From Epiperipatus broadwayi (taxonomy: Eukaryota; Onychophora; Udeonychophora; Euonychophora; Peripatidae), in contig JAQFVV010006231.1 in assembly GCA_028023455.1 (NCBI GenBank), forward strand, positions 9,735,848 through 9,799,847: a stretch of 64,000 nt of DNA. The letters run 5' to 3'. A model generated the notes under the pieces. That model did not search any database. It saw only the letters and a list, made by a program, of their open reading frames with translations, and was not told the DNA's origin. The translations under genes and the position numbers were made by a program. Numbering within the stretch: position 1 is the first letter of the stretch; each line of letters begins with the position of its first letter. Positions 23,161-36,600 of the stretch are shown piece by piece.

Positions 23161-26100
23161 TATTATTAGTTTAAAAACATCGCACTATATAAAAGAAATA
23201 TCTTATTTATATATATATAGTATACTAAGTGGTTTGTTCACAGCTTATAATGTTATTTTTAACAGGAGTAATCAGACAAACTTTTTTTCCATAGAAAACC
23301 ATTATAATTATTTGTTCTTTATATGATATTGTTGTTTAATGATGAGTTTTGGGGAATTGATTATTCTCACTAAGCAGGGAAAATGTATATTTTGAAAAAA
23401 TAAATAACATCATTTAACTATTAATTTATTATATATATATATATAAAGTTAAATTGTCATTTACTTGTCTATGATAAATTTAAATGCTTCAATTATCTCT
23501 AAAAATGTTAAGACTTTTAATAAAAAGTTGCAGACAAATGAACAACTCTTTTTACATTTATAGCAAAATAAGAAAAACCTCAAGAAGGATAATGTGAGGT
23601 TTTAATCTTTTCTAAAGTAAAAAAAAAATTAAAAGAAATACTGACTTATAAGAATTAAAAAGAAAACAATCATTATTAATAAAAAAAAAAAGTCAAATCA
23701 AATTAAAACAAAACTACTCATGCAGAAAAATATTGTGGCAGCATGTGATTTATCAGTGGTAGATACCCATTCCTATGGCCCTAACTTTTAAATCAAAGAA
23801 GGGAAACAATGGATATAGAAAAATGGTATAGGTGTTTCTGATAAATTCAGAATTACAGTATTATCTTTTTTAAAAAAGGTGTTTTAACAGAAAAACCCAG
23901 AGATAGAAATTCTATAACATAAGATTAATAGGATTCAAATTTTTTTTGCTTACTGCTTCACATTTCCTTTAGGATTTTTTTTTTTTCCTGTTTAATGTTT
24001 TTATTAAAATTAAAAAAATATAAAAAATAATTATTTGATTCTTATCACAATATTACTAAGCAGTTAAATATATTATTATAAAATACAATTTTTTAAAATA
24101 AAAAAAAAAGCTGTTATATTAGGATTAAACTGTCTTTCATCCTGTTAGGGTCTTTTAATTTTTAATCTGAGCATTTCTCTTGTTCTAATCAATAACAAAT
24201 GAAGGTCTCTTTTTTCAGTTCATTAGAAGACTTACTAAAAATATTTCAATAAAGTATAAAGAATATTTAATATCTTGAAACTTCAAAACAAATTAAAAAT
24301 TAATGTTTTCTAATATCACATTTAACACATCATTTAACTTTTACAATTTTTAAAAAAAAAAACAAGTATTGATTGACTCTACATGATATGTTATATGTTT
24401 TGATATAATTTTTTTATTTTTAAGTAATAAAAGCATTAAAAAAGTGCTTTCCCAAAAAGAATAAAATAAATACACAGAATGGCTGAAGCATTTTTACTAT
24501 CAAACAATTAAACTTTGTTTGATTTGAGGTACAGAACAAAATACATATACAAATCCTTTGACTGTTGGTTGCTTGGGAACTCATCATTCTTCTCAAATGA
24601 TGAATTATGGAAAAACAGTATTAAGGTCTGAATTAATGGAATGATATTTATTATTATATATAGTTGATATCCTCAATGCATGAAATAGAAACATAGCTAT
24701 GAGACTTTTCACATATATTACAATGTATGAGCCTTACTGTGATCTGATTAGAAAAATAAATTAATTATTCTTTTGTATATGTATTGAGTGGTTAGTGACT
24801 GGGACATCTAAATAGCAGAAACAAAAAAAATATTGAAGAACTGTTGGAAGAAGTTTCTGAAAGACTGGATATGAATTTGAATCTGTCAATTAAAAAAATA
24901 TTAGAAAGCTTAAGCTACCATTTAGTTGTATGGACTTTCATTTGTGATCTGGCAAAAGAAAAAAAACATTAATGCAGCCAGAAGAAATCAAATAAACTAA
25001 ACAGAATAGAATAAAAGTTCACTAAATACACCAGATTAAATCACATTGTGATCTGTATCATTATGCTGAACCCTGTCTAGAAAAAAAAAAAGTAGCAGAA
25101 TCAAAATCGTCTCTTTCTCCTATTTGTTGCTGCACATTTGAATAAAGCTTGAACATGTCAGGGAAGTTTTGTTTTCACTAATAAGAACAGAGGGAAATGG
25201 TCATCACAGAAGCCAGAATTATGTAATGACTGGTATGAATAATTATTGCAGATGAGTTTTTGAATATTTGGGAAGAACAGTAAGTAAATGTGTACTTATA
25301 CCATTTTGGTATAAGTAAAAAAAACATTTAAATTTATTATTATTTTATTGGTCTTATGTTTTCTTTCTTGTTATTTTTAGATATATATCAATTTTAATGT
25401 ATGCATATATAGTTAAATCAAGATGTACATTTTTTTTATTTGTATAAAATCACTGATCAGCATGGGTATTATATATATTCTAACTATCGAAATTATGCCA
25501 AGTAAAATGAATTGCCTAAGTATAAACTAAATAACTATCGAAATTATGCATTGTATAAATTAAATAATTTCTAAGTACAATCTCCTTTGTGTGATCGTGT
25601 TACAAGCCAATTGTAACTAAATAAAAAAGTCAATTCTAACAAATGAAAAGTTATGCTTTACTTTGATAATTTCGTAAAAACTTATTAAATTGACATAAAA
25701 CGCATTTTGTAATCTTTCGATCGGTCATCCACATGGTATTTCAAATATAATTAAAGCATTGGGAGAGTTTACAAACATAACATATATTATCAGTCAGTTT
25801 AAGCTAATTATAACTTTATTCAAATCTATATGGCCTTTAAATACTTGTCAATGGTAACATTTTAAGGATGGATCGATGGATGCTTCATCATTCCCAGCTA
25901 ACACTATTTCTAAAGCTTACTGGGATGATGATGGTACAGAACATCTATAATCTTAATTGTCAGGGCACCAAATTGCAACTTTAATAAAATCTAAAGGCTA
26001 AATCTCACTTCAATAACTTTCAAAAATAATATTTAATGAATAGATTAATAAATAATCGATTTAGAGAACACTGAGAATGCATTAAAATCGATAATATTAA

Positions 26101-29100
26101 TATCTTTGGAAATTGTGGGTTATTCTCAGCACACTTCCCATTCACCATCATTTAAGCCACAATTAAATTTTGTTCCAATTACAAAGTTCTATATCCATCT
26201 CCACCTTCCTGATCCACCCCTCCATCAGCTTCACATCCATAGGTCTATTACACTATTTATCTATTTATTATTAAATTTTACATTTTGCTAGCTCATTTCA
26301 CCCATTATAATCTTTTCTCAGGGTTTTCAGAACAATTAGGTGTGGAAATCGAATAAGCTGCGATAGATTATTGGTGATAAACACTCCCCTCATGATCACC
26401 TCCAAGATGGTCTTGGTTGTCTTTAATGTAGTTTAATATCTATTTACATTAAAGCTCGGAATCATTTAAGCTTATTAAATTTTTTTATGAACACATCATA
26501 AACCTAGTCACAATTATAACAAAATTATAAAAAAGTGTGTCTAGAGAGGTGTTTGAATACAATGGATGGAGAAAGGATTTTATGTCCACCCCCTGCATCC
26601 TCTATCACTCAATAACTATCTCTAGTCACAGTTTATATTTCAAATATATTAAATTATTTGGTAATTCTAAGTATCTGAAATTAACCATTTTAACTAATTT
26701 TTACCGGATATTATTTACGTACATGATAATTCAAATATTAATAATAATATATTGAGGTATGATTGGATTGGAGATGTCTGGATAATAATAACCCACAAAA
26801 ACATTGAGACATATGCAAATTTTATTTAAAACAAATAACACATTTTATTGACAGACTACAATACAATACAGGACATATACCCATTCGCTTGATGACTCAC
26901 ATGGCTTTCCCTTGTTTTACAACCGTATTATGATATATATATATATATAATCTAAACACATAACTATCCCTAAATCAAGGGTTGATATCAATAGATTTAA
27001 AATATCAATATTCATTTTCTAATTATCAGGGAATCACGATTACTATGGAGTAAAATAAAAAAAATATTTACCATCACATATATATTATATTTACGCTTTC
27101 ATTTTATCCTAGATACAGCGAATACCAAATTTCTTCCTGTGTTTAATGCTTTTTAAATTACTGATTTGTTTTAGAGCTAATTCTTCCCATAATAAAATTT
27201 AATAATTTTTATTTAATTACTTTAAATTTAACCTTTCTTCACAAATTTACTAATTTTATTTCATCATTTTTGATCTATCATTCCTTTGCCCTAATCTTTA
27301 CAATAGAGATACCTTATGAATGGTGGGTCTAAGTCAATGCGAATAAATCGGCATCTAGATCAATCATCATCATAGTGCACACACTCTATACTCATGTTCT
27401 TATGACATAACAATATTTTAATAATATTACCGTTCTAGCGAAGTTCTCAGCTGGCTGCGTAAATATTTATTAGATAAATTTCAGATACGCATTGCTTACG
27501 CTGAAACATTCGTAGGTTTTATTTAACACTTAATTTAACATTTATTAACTTTATTACTTTTGGTTCGAATTGATAAATTAAACTAGATCAACAAAACAAT
27601 ATTCAACTACACCAATCACACATACATTATCTGCATTCATCCTGACATCAAATTGAGTTTGTGACCTTATATCCAACATTTATAAATAATGCTTAATAAT
27701 AACAGCTATCTTTCATATACCCGTAAGGAATATCCAACATCAACATGAGGCAGGCAGTGACCCGAAAAAGAGAAAACCTTTTCACTAAGGTTGAGATATG
27801 CTAGGATTTTTATCAATAGTCATACAAACAGACTTAGGTATACCTATTACCGCTGGCCATCAATAAAGAAACCTTCTTACAGTGTAAAGAATAATCAAGT
27901 GGGAAAACTCTTCCACTGTGTTCAAATATTTTACGAATATAGCATATATATCTTAGTGAGCTAGACTTCACTGGTTCGGAGACTTTTGTCTATCCACATT
28001 ACATAAAGGTCGAAACATCAACTTCTACAAGTAAAACTTTCATATCTTTAATATTCTTGCGAATTAGTGCACTGGAATATGAGCCAATAAATTTTTCAAG
28101 CATTAATCAGCTTGTATCTGTACTTAAATTTATGATAACAATAATAAGAAATGCATATTAAAATTTTAAAACTATTTCCATGCACTTTTATAAAAAAAAA
28201 TGAGGATGTTTTAGCTCAATAGTCACACAATTTTATAAGTCTAAGCATTTGACAATAACTTCTGACATGATTCATTCAAAACATTTCCCTTAATAATGAT
28301 ATCTCTCAGTTTTTTTTTAAATGTTTGTAAAGCATTTAAAATAAGGCACATACAGAATGACATAATATTAATTTCATCTATCCCCAAAATGACAATGATA
28401 ACAAAAGCATTGAAAATAAACACATACAAAATCATCTGATATCAATATCTCTACCCCCCTAAATAACACAATTATAATTACAACATGAATTAATTTTAAA
28501 TTGGATATATATGATAAAACATAAAGCAAGAAATTTTTTTTTCTACATTCAATGTCCTACTTAAATAGCGAATAATAAAAAAAATTATACTATATAGAAT
28601 TCTTTGGAAGTGTCCGTTAGGTTCCCGGTTTCCATTTTTCCCTTTTCTTTTCCTCCTTAATTTGTTTATATGAGCACATGAGTCTATGTAGCAAAAAGTT
28701 CTTGTGATGGGGTTTGATTCCTATGCCATCAGATATATGATTTTTATACTGCTGAAACGAGTTCCTCATTTTTAATTTTATGTAGATTATAGTTATCAGC
28801 ACTCGTTTATATTTTCCAAGATATAAGTCCATTTCTGATTGTCTTTTTCCCTCTTTAAATTCATTTTATATTCAAATTGAATGCTTATATATACGATATC
28901 AAACTTAGAGTTTATTTTCTGTAGTTTAAATTTTACCAATTGTTGATCCAATCATGACCATTGGCTAACTTCAGGAGATGTAAATGTGTACCCACTAGAT
29001 ATTGTCATTTCTTCTTACAATGTTAAATTTAGCAAAAAACAAAAGAATAATAATAATAAACGATTTTTTTTCCTAAGAAAAAAAATATTTCTCTTAAATT

Positions 29101-29369
29101 TTATAGCAAAGTTTCTCTCTAAATCAATGAAAGAAAAACTTGCAAACAGAAAGTTTCAAATAGACTATCCCCCCTTGCTAAACAACAGAGATTTTTATAG
29201 CGTCTAGTCTCTGGCTTTTCTCCTTACCCCCATCATGACCTTTTTTATTGACCTCTGAGAGCTGGTCAATTTATTTTCTTAATTAATTGACTCTTGTCTG
29301 TTTTGTCTCTGGTTAATTTTAACCTTTTGCTCTTTTAGAAAAACCATGCCAAATTCACATCTACATTCT
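23161..29369. other. AT-rich sequence; possible minus-strand intron; no clear gene
   Basis: No exon is convincing. From about 26.1 to 29 kb the + strand often has two to three times as many C as G (for example 3 G and 18 C in 26,161-26,220), which may reflect transcription of the minus strand. An open + stretch at about 24,805-24,966 reads ELLEEVSERLDMNLNLS but has no start and an unknown function. CATCATTCCCAGC/GCTTACTGGGATGATG at about 25,885-25,935 is a small hairpin. A less AT-rich patch at 27.73-28.06 kb is unexplained. Confidence 0.4.
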
Positions 29370-29461
29370 AACAGATGATTACCAATTAATTTTACATTCA
29401 ACAGATATAACTACCAATTAATTGTACACCCAACAGATTATCACCTGTTAATTGTACACTT
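29370..29461. repeat. Minisatellite, three units of about 31 bp
   Basis: AACAGAT...ACCAATTAATT(T/G)TACA repeats from 29,370, 29,400 and 29,432. The third unit has ACCTGTTAATT in place of ACCAATTAATT. Confidence 0.6.
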
Positions 29462-30906
29462 AAATTCCTTGGTGAAATTTATATCATTTAAATGGCTCTG
29501 ATAATTTACTTAGTAATACAACACACATGGTAAAACAAAAGACAGAGAGCTCTCTCTTTAAAATCAATAACAGAAAGCTCTCTCTCCCCCTTCTTTACTT
29601 TTTCAAATATATATATATGGCAGCCCAGCTTTAAACCCAGAATTTTGAACTAAAATTTGACTGCGAATAATAAACTTATTAAAAATGACTTAATTTCTTT
29701 TTTAAAGATTTCCTTACAAATGACAAGGAATGATCATTAATTGTGAACTTTACAATTAAAATCCACACACACATTTCGCATGTATACAATTCCTTAATTA
29801 AACCGATTTAATACTTTAATCCTTAATTATTATAACTATTATTTTCTTTATCATTTAATCTCATGAACTATTTATTTCTAGCTTATCAGTATAAAATTAT
29901 GACCATTCATTATCACTATCTAACATAGTTTTAAGAGTCACACATCCCCTCCCTATTCTTACTCTACTTATTAAATAATGTATAAATCTTGCTTTTCTAA
30001 AAATATATCTTTTAATACCAGATTGACCTATAAATTATTGTTAAATAAACAATCTTTTGGTTAGAAATATTTTGATGATAAATTTTCAGATTGCCTACCG
30101 AGTCAAACGTACACAATCCCTATAAATATGGGTTCGAACCTAGTCTTGGCTAAAAATGTTGTTTATTAAAAAATATATATATATAAATCATGAGGAAATT
30201 TTTTATTGAACCTTATCTTGCATAGTTAACTCAAAATGGAGTCTTGGACAAACCCAGGGGCTACAATATATATATATATATATTTGTTTGTTATTTTATA
30301 GATGTGTGTATTTATATGTCCATAATCTTCTGTATTAGTTTATATAGTAAGAAATAAATAAAAACAAGTAGAGTGTTTTCTTATTTCTAAGTAATGTATT
30401 ACAGATTACATTTTTTTTCTTCTTTTGTGTTATCATTATTATAATTATTTTAGTTGTTTTTTGATATTTCTAATTAAGATTATTAAAATAAGTTTTTTTG
30501 TTATATTTAATCAATAATTGGTGTTGAATGTTTTTATTCATTTCACTTCATAGTTAATGTGAATAATATGTGTATTTATTGTAAGATAGGCTATTACTCT
30601 TGAGAATTACAGTAATAGAGCTAGCACATGGGATAATCTGTAAGGGAATGTTGGGCGTATCTCTTGGTAAGGGGAAGTGGTGCTTAAAGCTCATGGGGCT
30701 TTAAGAAATGCTTTACCTTGGCTAAGTTTGGCTGATTCTGAATGGAGATGGTGATGCAAATAGTGATTAGGAAATATAACTGATGATATCCCCTTTTAAC
30801 AATATAATTAAGAAAAAGGAAATTAGTTATTTTTCATTCTGCCTGATCTATTTGAGTTACAGGATTTGAATTCAGTAGTGAAGAATAAGGTAGTTCCTGT
30901 TACAAT
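29462..30906. other. AT-rich sequence; possible B-box repeat near 30.13 kb
   Basis: No gene seen. GGGTTCGAACCTAG at about 30,130-30,143 matches the tRNA/SINE box B consensus closely, and GCCTACCGAGTCAAACG about 40 nt upstream could be a poor box A. No cloverleaf folds, so this is at most a decayed tRNA-derived repeat. Confidence 0.3.
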
Positions 30907-31062
30907 AATAAATGGTGCATAAAGTGGTTTGGGTATAAAAATAAAAAATAGCTGTTGCAATAAATAGGGAAATTAAATGAGTGGAGTGAGTAATAAATGG
31001 CACACAATGTTTTGGATATAAAAATAAAAGATAGCTATTGCAATAGATAAGAAAATTAAATA
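30907..31062. repeat. Tandem duplication, period about 85 bp
   Basis: AATAAATGGTGCATAAAGTGG and AATAAATGGCACACAATGTT begin two units that both continue GGATATAAAAATAAAA-ATAGCT-TTGCAATA-ATA and AAATTAAAT. Divergence is about 10-15 percent by eye. Confidence 0.6.
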
Positions 31063-32397
31063 AGTAAATGCAGGAAAATAAAATGTAAACAAAGTTTGGA
31101 TATGGTTAGAAATATTTAGTTTTATTTATTAATTTAAGATCTTTACCAGGGTGTCCTAGATGTAGACCATCTCTGGAAGTTGATTGCATAATTTCTTTTT
31201 CTTTTTTTGTAAAATTAGCATCTAATTTATTTTAATATAATTCTAAAACTATAATTTTCTTTTGAATTTTTTAAAAATTCAGGACCATCTCTAAAAAATA
31301 ATTATTTATAGGTAATTTAAAATTGTAATTTAATAAATATTTCATAAAGCATCATGGACAAATTGTAATACTAGAGGAGCTGAGGTAATTTAATCTTTTG
31401 TCCAATGAATTTTCTTACTGGCCAGATTGAGAAAAAATTTGAATGATTGGATTTGCTAAATATGGATCTAAACTGTTTTCTTTCAGAATGTACAATAATC
31501 AGAACTGTTTTAATTTAGCTTCTAAAAAATTGAATTATTTTACATTCAGAAATTGATTAAATATAATGAAAAATTTAAAATAATGTTAATAACTGGAAAA
31601 AAATATAAGAAAAACATATGAAAAATAGCCTGCAGTAAAACAAAGAAATTATATTTCAACCAATCATAACATAAAAATGCCGGTGATTTCTTATATCTTA
31701 GAAATTATGATAACTGATTATTCACTTCTGTTGTCATTTTTTTGTCTACAATTAAATATTTTAAACAAAAATGTAAATCTAGCCACATTATTAGTCAATA
31801 TAGTGTAAAAAGTAATCATAAACTCCATAAATATTTATGAAAAATAGTTGCATTTTGCTAATTATCACCGAATGACATTGATATGCAATTAGTGGTCAAT
31901 GTTATTCACTTGTGTTAAATAGCAGTCAAGTGCTATTTATTTTCCCTTGATTATTTTTCTTGTAATTTAAAAATTTTTAAATCAAAGTTTATATTTAGAT
32001 AAATTAATATAAAAACTTAATTATGAATGTAAAAAATTATGAGAAATATATTTATTTATGTTCAAAATCTATTACGAAAGCATAAAACACTGGTTTGATT
32101 TCTGACTTTGACAGTTAGCGCCTGGAGAACAATAGCTGAAGTTGTTAGTGAGTGCTTTGTGGCACTTTATAAGAGAAAAGAAGTGGGACTATATACAATA
32201 GACTGCAATAAGATATTGATTTTTTGCAAAAAATATTGCCAATAGTGAATGTTTGGAATTAAAATTTTAAATACTGATAAAGCTACGAATTTATGATAAA
32301 ATAAATGTAAAATAATGAAAATGTGGCCAAAAATAGTGGACAGATGGTGCAAAATGTAGAAATTACATTTTTTTAGAAAATAATAATCACTTTAAAG
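31063..32397. other. AT-rich sequence without a recognisable gene
   Basis: No coding or repeat structure found that I can name. Confidence 0.5.
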
Positions 32398-32721
32398 TTA
32401 GTAGACATAGTAAAATGTCTTCTGACATTTTGTAACTTCGAGAAAAAAAAAAACATCAGTTCTTAAGTATCTTCTAAAAACATCACCAATATTTGTGAAT
32501 ATTAAAAAGCTGTTATAAAAAGAACCCACCAATTTGTAAGTGTATTTTAAAAAATCAGGACTATGAACTGTTATTTTTTCTGTTTCGGCAAAAGTAACAT
32601 TTTTTTCTGGTTTCTGATTTGAAGCCCTGAAAAAAAACGTAGTCGCCCTCAGGTACACTTTCACCAAAAAAGTTGCCCCCCTACCAATGTCTAAAAGTTT
32701 GCCACTCATGATATATATCAT
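32398..32721 (-). CDS. Hypothetical 107-codon open frame, doubtful
   Basis: This is the longest open frame in the window outside the LINE sequences: ATG at 32,719-32,721, stop at 32,398. The N-terminal third is mixed (KLLDIGRGATFLVKVYLRATT), with phenylalanine runs from T homopolymers, and the middle reads ASNQKPEKNVTFAETEKI. There is no signal peptide or membrane segment I trust and no known motif. The first 80 bp contain GGTAGGGGGGCAAC and CTGAGGGCGAC, wording reminiscent of DNA-transposon-derived repeats, so the frame may be an accident inside such a repeat. No ribosomal or splice context supports translation. Confidence 0.2.
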   Translation of the reverse strand: MIYIMSGKLLDIGRGATFLVKVYLRATTFFFRASNQKPEKNVTFAETEKITVHSPDFLKYTYKLVGSFYNSFLIFTNIGDVFRRYLRTDVFFFLEVTKCQKTFYYVY

Positions 32722-32971
32722 CAGGGTATATATAAATTATGTACATTGATGAGAAAAACAAATTGAAGTAAGAAAATATTGATACCAAGATAATATAACA
32801 AATAAGATGTTAGGCAGCTAAAATAAAATAAAAAAGAACAGGTAAAAGACTTTTTAACATCTATAGGTAGATGATTTTGAAAAAAAAAGGTTGGATTTAT
32901 AGAGAGTGCAGGCAGGATATGGTGTCATGGTGATACAAAAGAGAAGGTCTGGTGTACTGTTTTAATAATAC

Positions 32972-33583
32972 AAGATTGATTATGATGAATTAGAAGAAGT
33001 TAAGAGTTACAAATACCTTGGTCAGATTATTAATACAGATGGAAACATAATAGAGGAAATTAATCATAGAATTAAACTTGGTTGGAGTGCTTTTGGTAGA
33101 AATAACCTGATATTAAAAGGAAATATGCCTATGTGTTTGAAAAGAAAGGTTTTTAACAAATGTGTTTTACCAGTTCTTACTTATGGATCTGAGACTTGGA
33201 CACTTAATAGAAGATCAATACAGAGACTTCAGACCACTCAAAGAAGTATGGAGAGATGTATGTTGGGAGTAATAAGAAGAGATCGAAAACGCAATGTATG
33301 GGTAAGAGAACAAACAGGTGTTACTGACCTCATTGAAAAAATTAAAAGATTGAAGTGGAGTTGGGCTGGACATATTGCTAGAAGAGATGATAATAGATGA
33401 ACAATTGAAATTTTAAACTGGATTCCAAGAGATTGTAAAAGACCCAGAAGGAGACCACATGTAAGATGGATGGATGAAATAAGAAAATGTGTAGGGGTGA
33501 TGTGGAGAAGAGAAGCTAAAGATCGGAGAAGATGGATTAAACTTGGAGAGACCTTCATCCTGCAGTGGATTGATAATGGTTGA
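32972..33583 (+). pseudogene. C-terminal fragment of LINE reverse transcriptase
   Basis: The fragment encodes the post-polymerase C-terminal region of the LINE protein, from the IDYDELEEV stretch to WIDNG and the natural stop at 33,581-33,583. It lacks the catalytic domain. One G-to-A change turns the Trp after RRDDNR into TGA (33,398-33,400), so the longest ATG frame is 33,125-33,400 (91 codons). Other coding differences from the 9.2-kb copy include Ile to Thr, Thr to Ile and Gln to Glu. Not functional on its own. Confidence 0.85.
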
Positions 33584-33600
33584 TAATGATGATGATGATT
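32972..33600 (+). mobile_element. Young 5'-truncated copy of the RTE-like LINE
   Basis: The sequence matches the 3' end of the element at 9.2-12.68 kb from its position 12,046 through the TGATAATGATGATGAT tail. By eye I count seven single-base differences over about 620 bp (nearly 99 percent identity) and no indels except in the tail repeat. The abrupt 5' start and intact 3' tail are the classic outcome of incomplete target-primed reverse transcription. No clear target-site duplication is visible. It is much younger than the decayed copies at 15.7 and 39.3 kb. Confidence 0.9.
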
Positions 33601-36600
33601 AGAGTTAGAAATAAAGGTAGACTATAACAATAAATCTATTTAAAAAATAGAAATTAAATTTTAGAAATTCATTATAAACAAATAACAAACCTAATATAAT
33701 AAAGTAACATTTTGGATATATCAAATGTTATCAAGAGCTCATTCAAGTCAACAGATGAAAGCTCTAATTTAAAAAACAAACAAACAAACTCATATACATA
33801 CTTGAAAAACAAAATTCTGATAGGATTTGTTAAAATGTATGGAAGGGTTTCCATTTCAACATTACTTTTTCGATCTATAATTTGAAATAATTGAATACAT
33901 TTTTTTATCTTCATGCTATTCAGTTATTATTACTGAATTATTATATTTTAAAAAATAACATTTATAAATACTGCTTAAAAATATTTGTCATAATTTTATT
34001 TTGGAAAAGACATATAAAATAAATATGCTAATATTTTTTAAATATGTATTAATAAATTTGATTTAACCAGCCACATATTAATAATTACATAGGTGAAACA
34101 AATAACAATGCATTTGTAAGTGAATAACAAGATTTGGGATATTGAAAATGAATAAATAAAAATTTAATACTAAAAATAATAAGATAATAACATAATTTAT
34201 CAGATTTCTAGTAGTATTGATATTAATCTTAGGTTACAAAATCTTAAGTTTTTAACTGTGCAGTTTTATTTGAGTACAACTGCTAGAAAATGTATAGTTT
34301 TTTTTTTCAGCAGAGTTATTTTATTTTAGTATGAAAACAAGAAAAAAAAGCCAATTTATTTTTTCCCAAATGAGTTCTCTTCTTAGCAATATATACTTTT
34401 CAGCTATGTCATACTTTAAAACTTATCACACTTTCATTTAAACTAAGAATCTGACTTGGAAAATAAAAAAACTAAAGCATTCTCTCAAATATTCCACAAT
34501 TTCATAGAACTTATAGAGCTTTGAACATAGATGGTCACTTTCATTATCAAAACAATGAAAAAACTCATGAACAAGATATACCTGGGTTCTGAAATAAATT
34601 ACAGAAAGCATGAGAGATTTTTCATTTTGACTAGCTCAATGTTTCTATGGCAATTTGATGATATTCTGTAACATCACTAACCTCAAAAAACAACTTCAAT
34701 TCATTTATAGATTTGGGTTTCCAGCTATTATGGCTGGTTCTTTTTTGCTTATGCATGTCTTTATCTATATTGACAATGACGTCTGATTTTTAAGTGAAGG
34801 AGAGCAAGAGATAATAGTGGAATATTTTGCACTTTTATTGGATATACATAACATTTTTGTTTTCCCCGACATCACTATTTTTCTCTTCCATACTTAGAAC
34901 TTCTTCATTATTGCCATCATTGTCAAAACAGATTTACATTCTAAATTAAAGCAATCAAAACTCATTCCAATTTACTAAATTGCTTTAAAATAATTCACTT
35001 AGGAAATCATAAAATAGCTAATCAGCTTTAAAATATACAGACAATTAAAAAAATTTCTCAAAAAATTAAATTAAAAAAAAAAGCTTTTATTTTAAATAAA
35101 CAAAAAACTCTGGAATAAAATATATAATATTCAAAATATGATTATATAAAAATAAATGACAAAGATAGCCAGCTTACAACATGTATGCCATCCTAAGTTG
35201 CATTTAACTATTAATTGTTTTTTTGTTTTTTTGTTAAATATCATTAAAATCACACAATATTAAGAAATAAATAACTTTAATCCTGTCCTTCACTGACGAT
35301 AGCAAATAGCTTGAAATCATGATATGAAGGTGGAAATTAAGTTAGAGATAGTGAAATACTCGCTCTGACGTTTATGTAAACAAACGCTTGAAGATGTTTT
35401 TGGTATAACGCCATCTATAGTCATAAATACAAGCGTATGCAAGTTTTTAACTTGTGTTTTTTGTTTAACTTTAATTAAGAAAAGGAAATTATTCAGATTT
35501 ATTCTATTTTTTTTATCTTTTATAATAAAATTTGAAAGCAAAGTTCTGCATTAATTTTATTAATATATACATGTATGTATAATTTAATATATGATTAATA
35601 CATACAAATATAACACTAACATATATATTTCAGTTCTACTTTTTTTTAAAAAAAGGGAATATATATATAATAGTTTGATTCTTAAAAATGAAGTACAATT
35701 TTCCTTTAAATGTAAAAAAAAAAAAGATCAATAATGCAAATAATTTTTTTCCTTATATGATATCAAGCACACTGAAATAACTTTGGAATTGTATATCTAA
35801 CCCAAATTATAATATAGTGTAAATATTATTCCAATCATTAACAGTTAAAAAATATGCACAATATATAATTTGCACATCTTCCCAAACATATGAAAAAATC
35901 AACAAATCAAAAAGGATATTCTTTATTAATTTTTTATTCTATTTTAAAAACTCATCAAGAATATTTTTCTTAATTCTTATTTTTCTAATGATCAATTAAT
36001 TTTCAAAATTTGAGTTAATGACTGGAAAATTTTACATCTGGTTTGTTTTCAAAGATCTGTTATAGATACATTATAAAATATTTTTAACTTCTATTTAATA
36101 AATTATTAAAATTAATAAATGATTTATATCAAGGTAATACAGTTTTTTAAATCTTAATTTTAGCAGATAAAATATCTGATAAATGCTTAATATGCAAAAA
36201 AAAAAAAAAAAACTAATTTCCTATTGCAAGCACAATAATCAGATATACACTAAGTAATCAAAATTAAAAGAACATTAATTAACCACATGGAAAAAAAAAA
36301 CCCCTAGTAATAAAACTCAACTAAAATTGGTACAGATAATCTGTTAACATGAACACATGATTTCAGGAAAAAAAAGGTTCAAAAGTACATTTATAAAGGT
36401 AGAAAGTAGAAAAAAAAATTGAATAATAAAATTCTATTGCTAGTTTAATGATAAATCTCCCTCATAATAGAAACCAAAACATATTAAAATTTTTGATACT
36501 TTGTGAAATTTGCAAACCAGCTTACATGATGAAGAAAGATTGTCTTGAAACTATAGTGGAAACAGGAATATATTATGTTTAACTGCTTAACATGTCAGTT

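Noticed and set aside
25252-25279. 28-base mini-exon with TTATTGCAG acceptor and GTAAGT donor (+)
   Set aside because: One frame is open but only nine codons long; such AG...GTAAGT pairs are expected by chance, and no flanking exons were found.
33238-33558. Antisense 106-codon frame (minus)
   Set aside because: Mirror image of the young LINE fragment; the same shadow appears at 12,312-12,761 in the intact copy.
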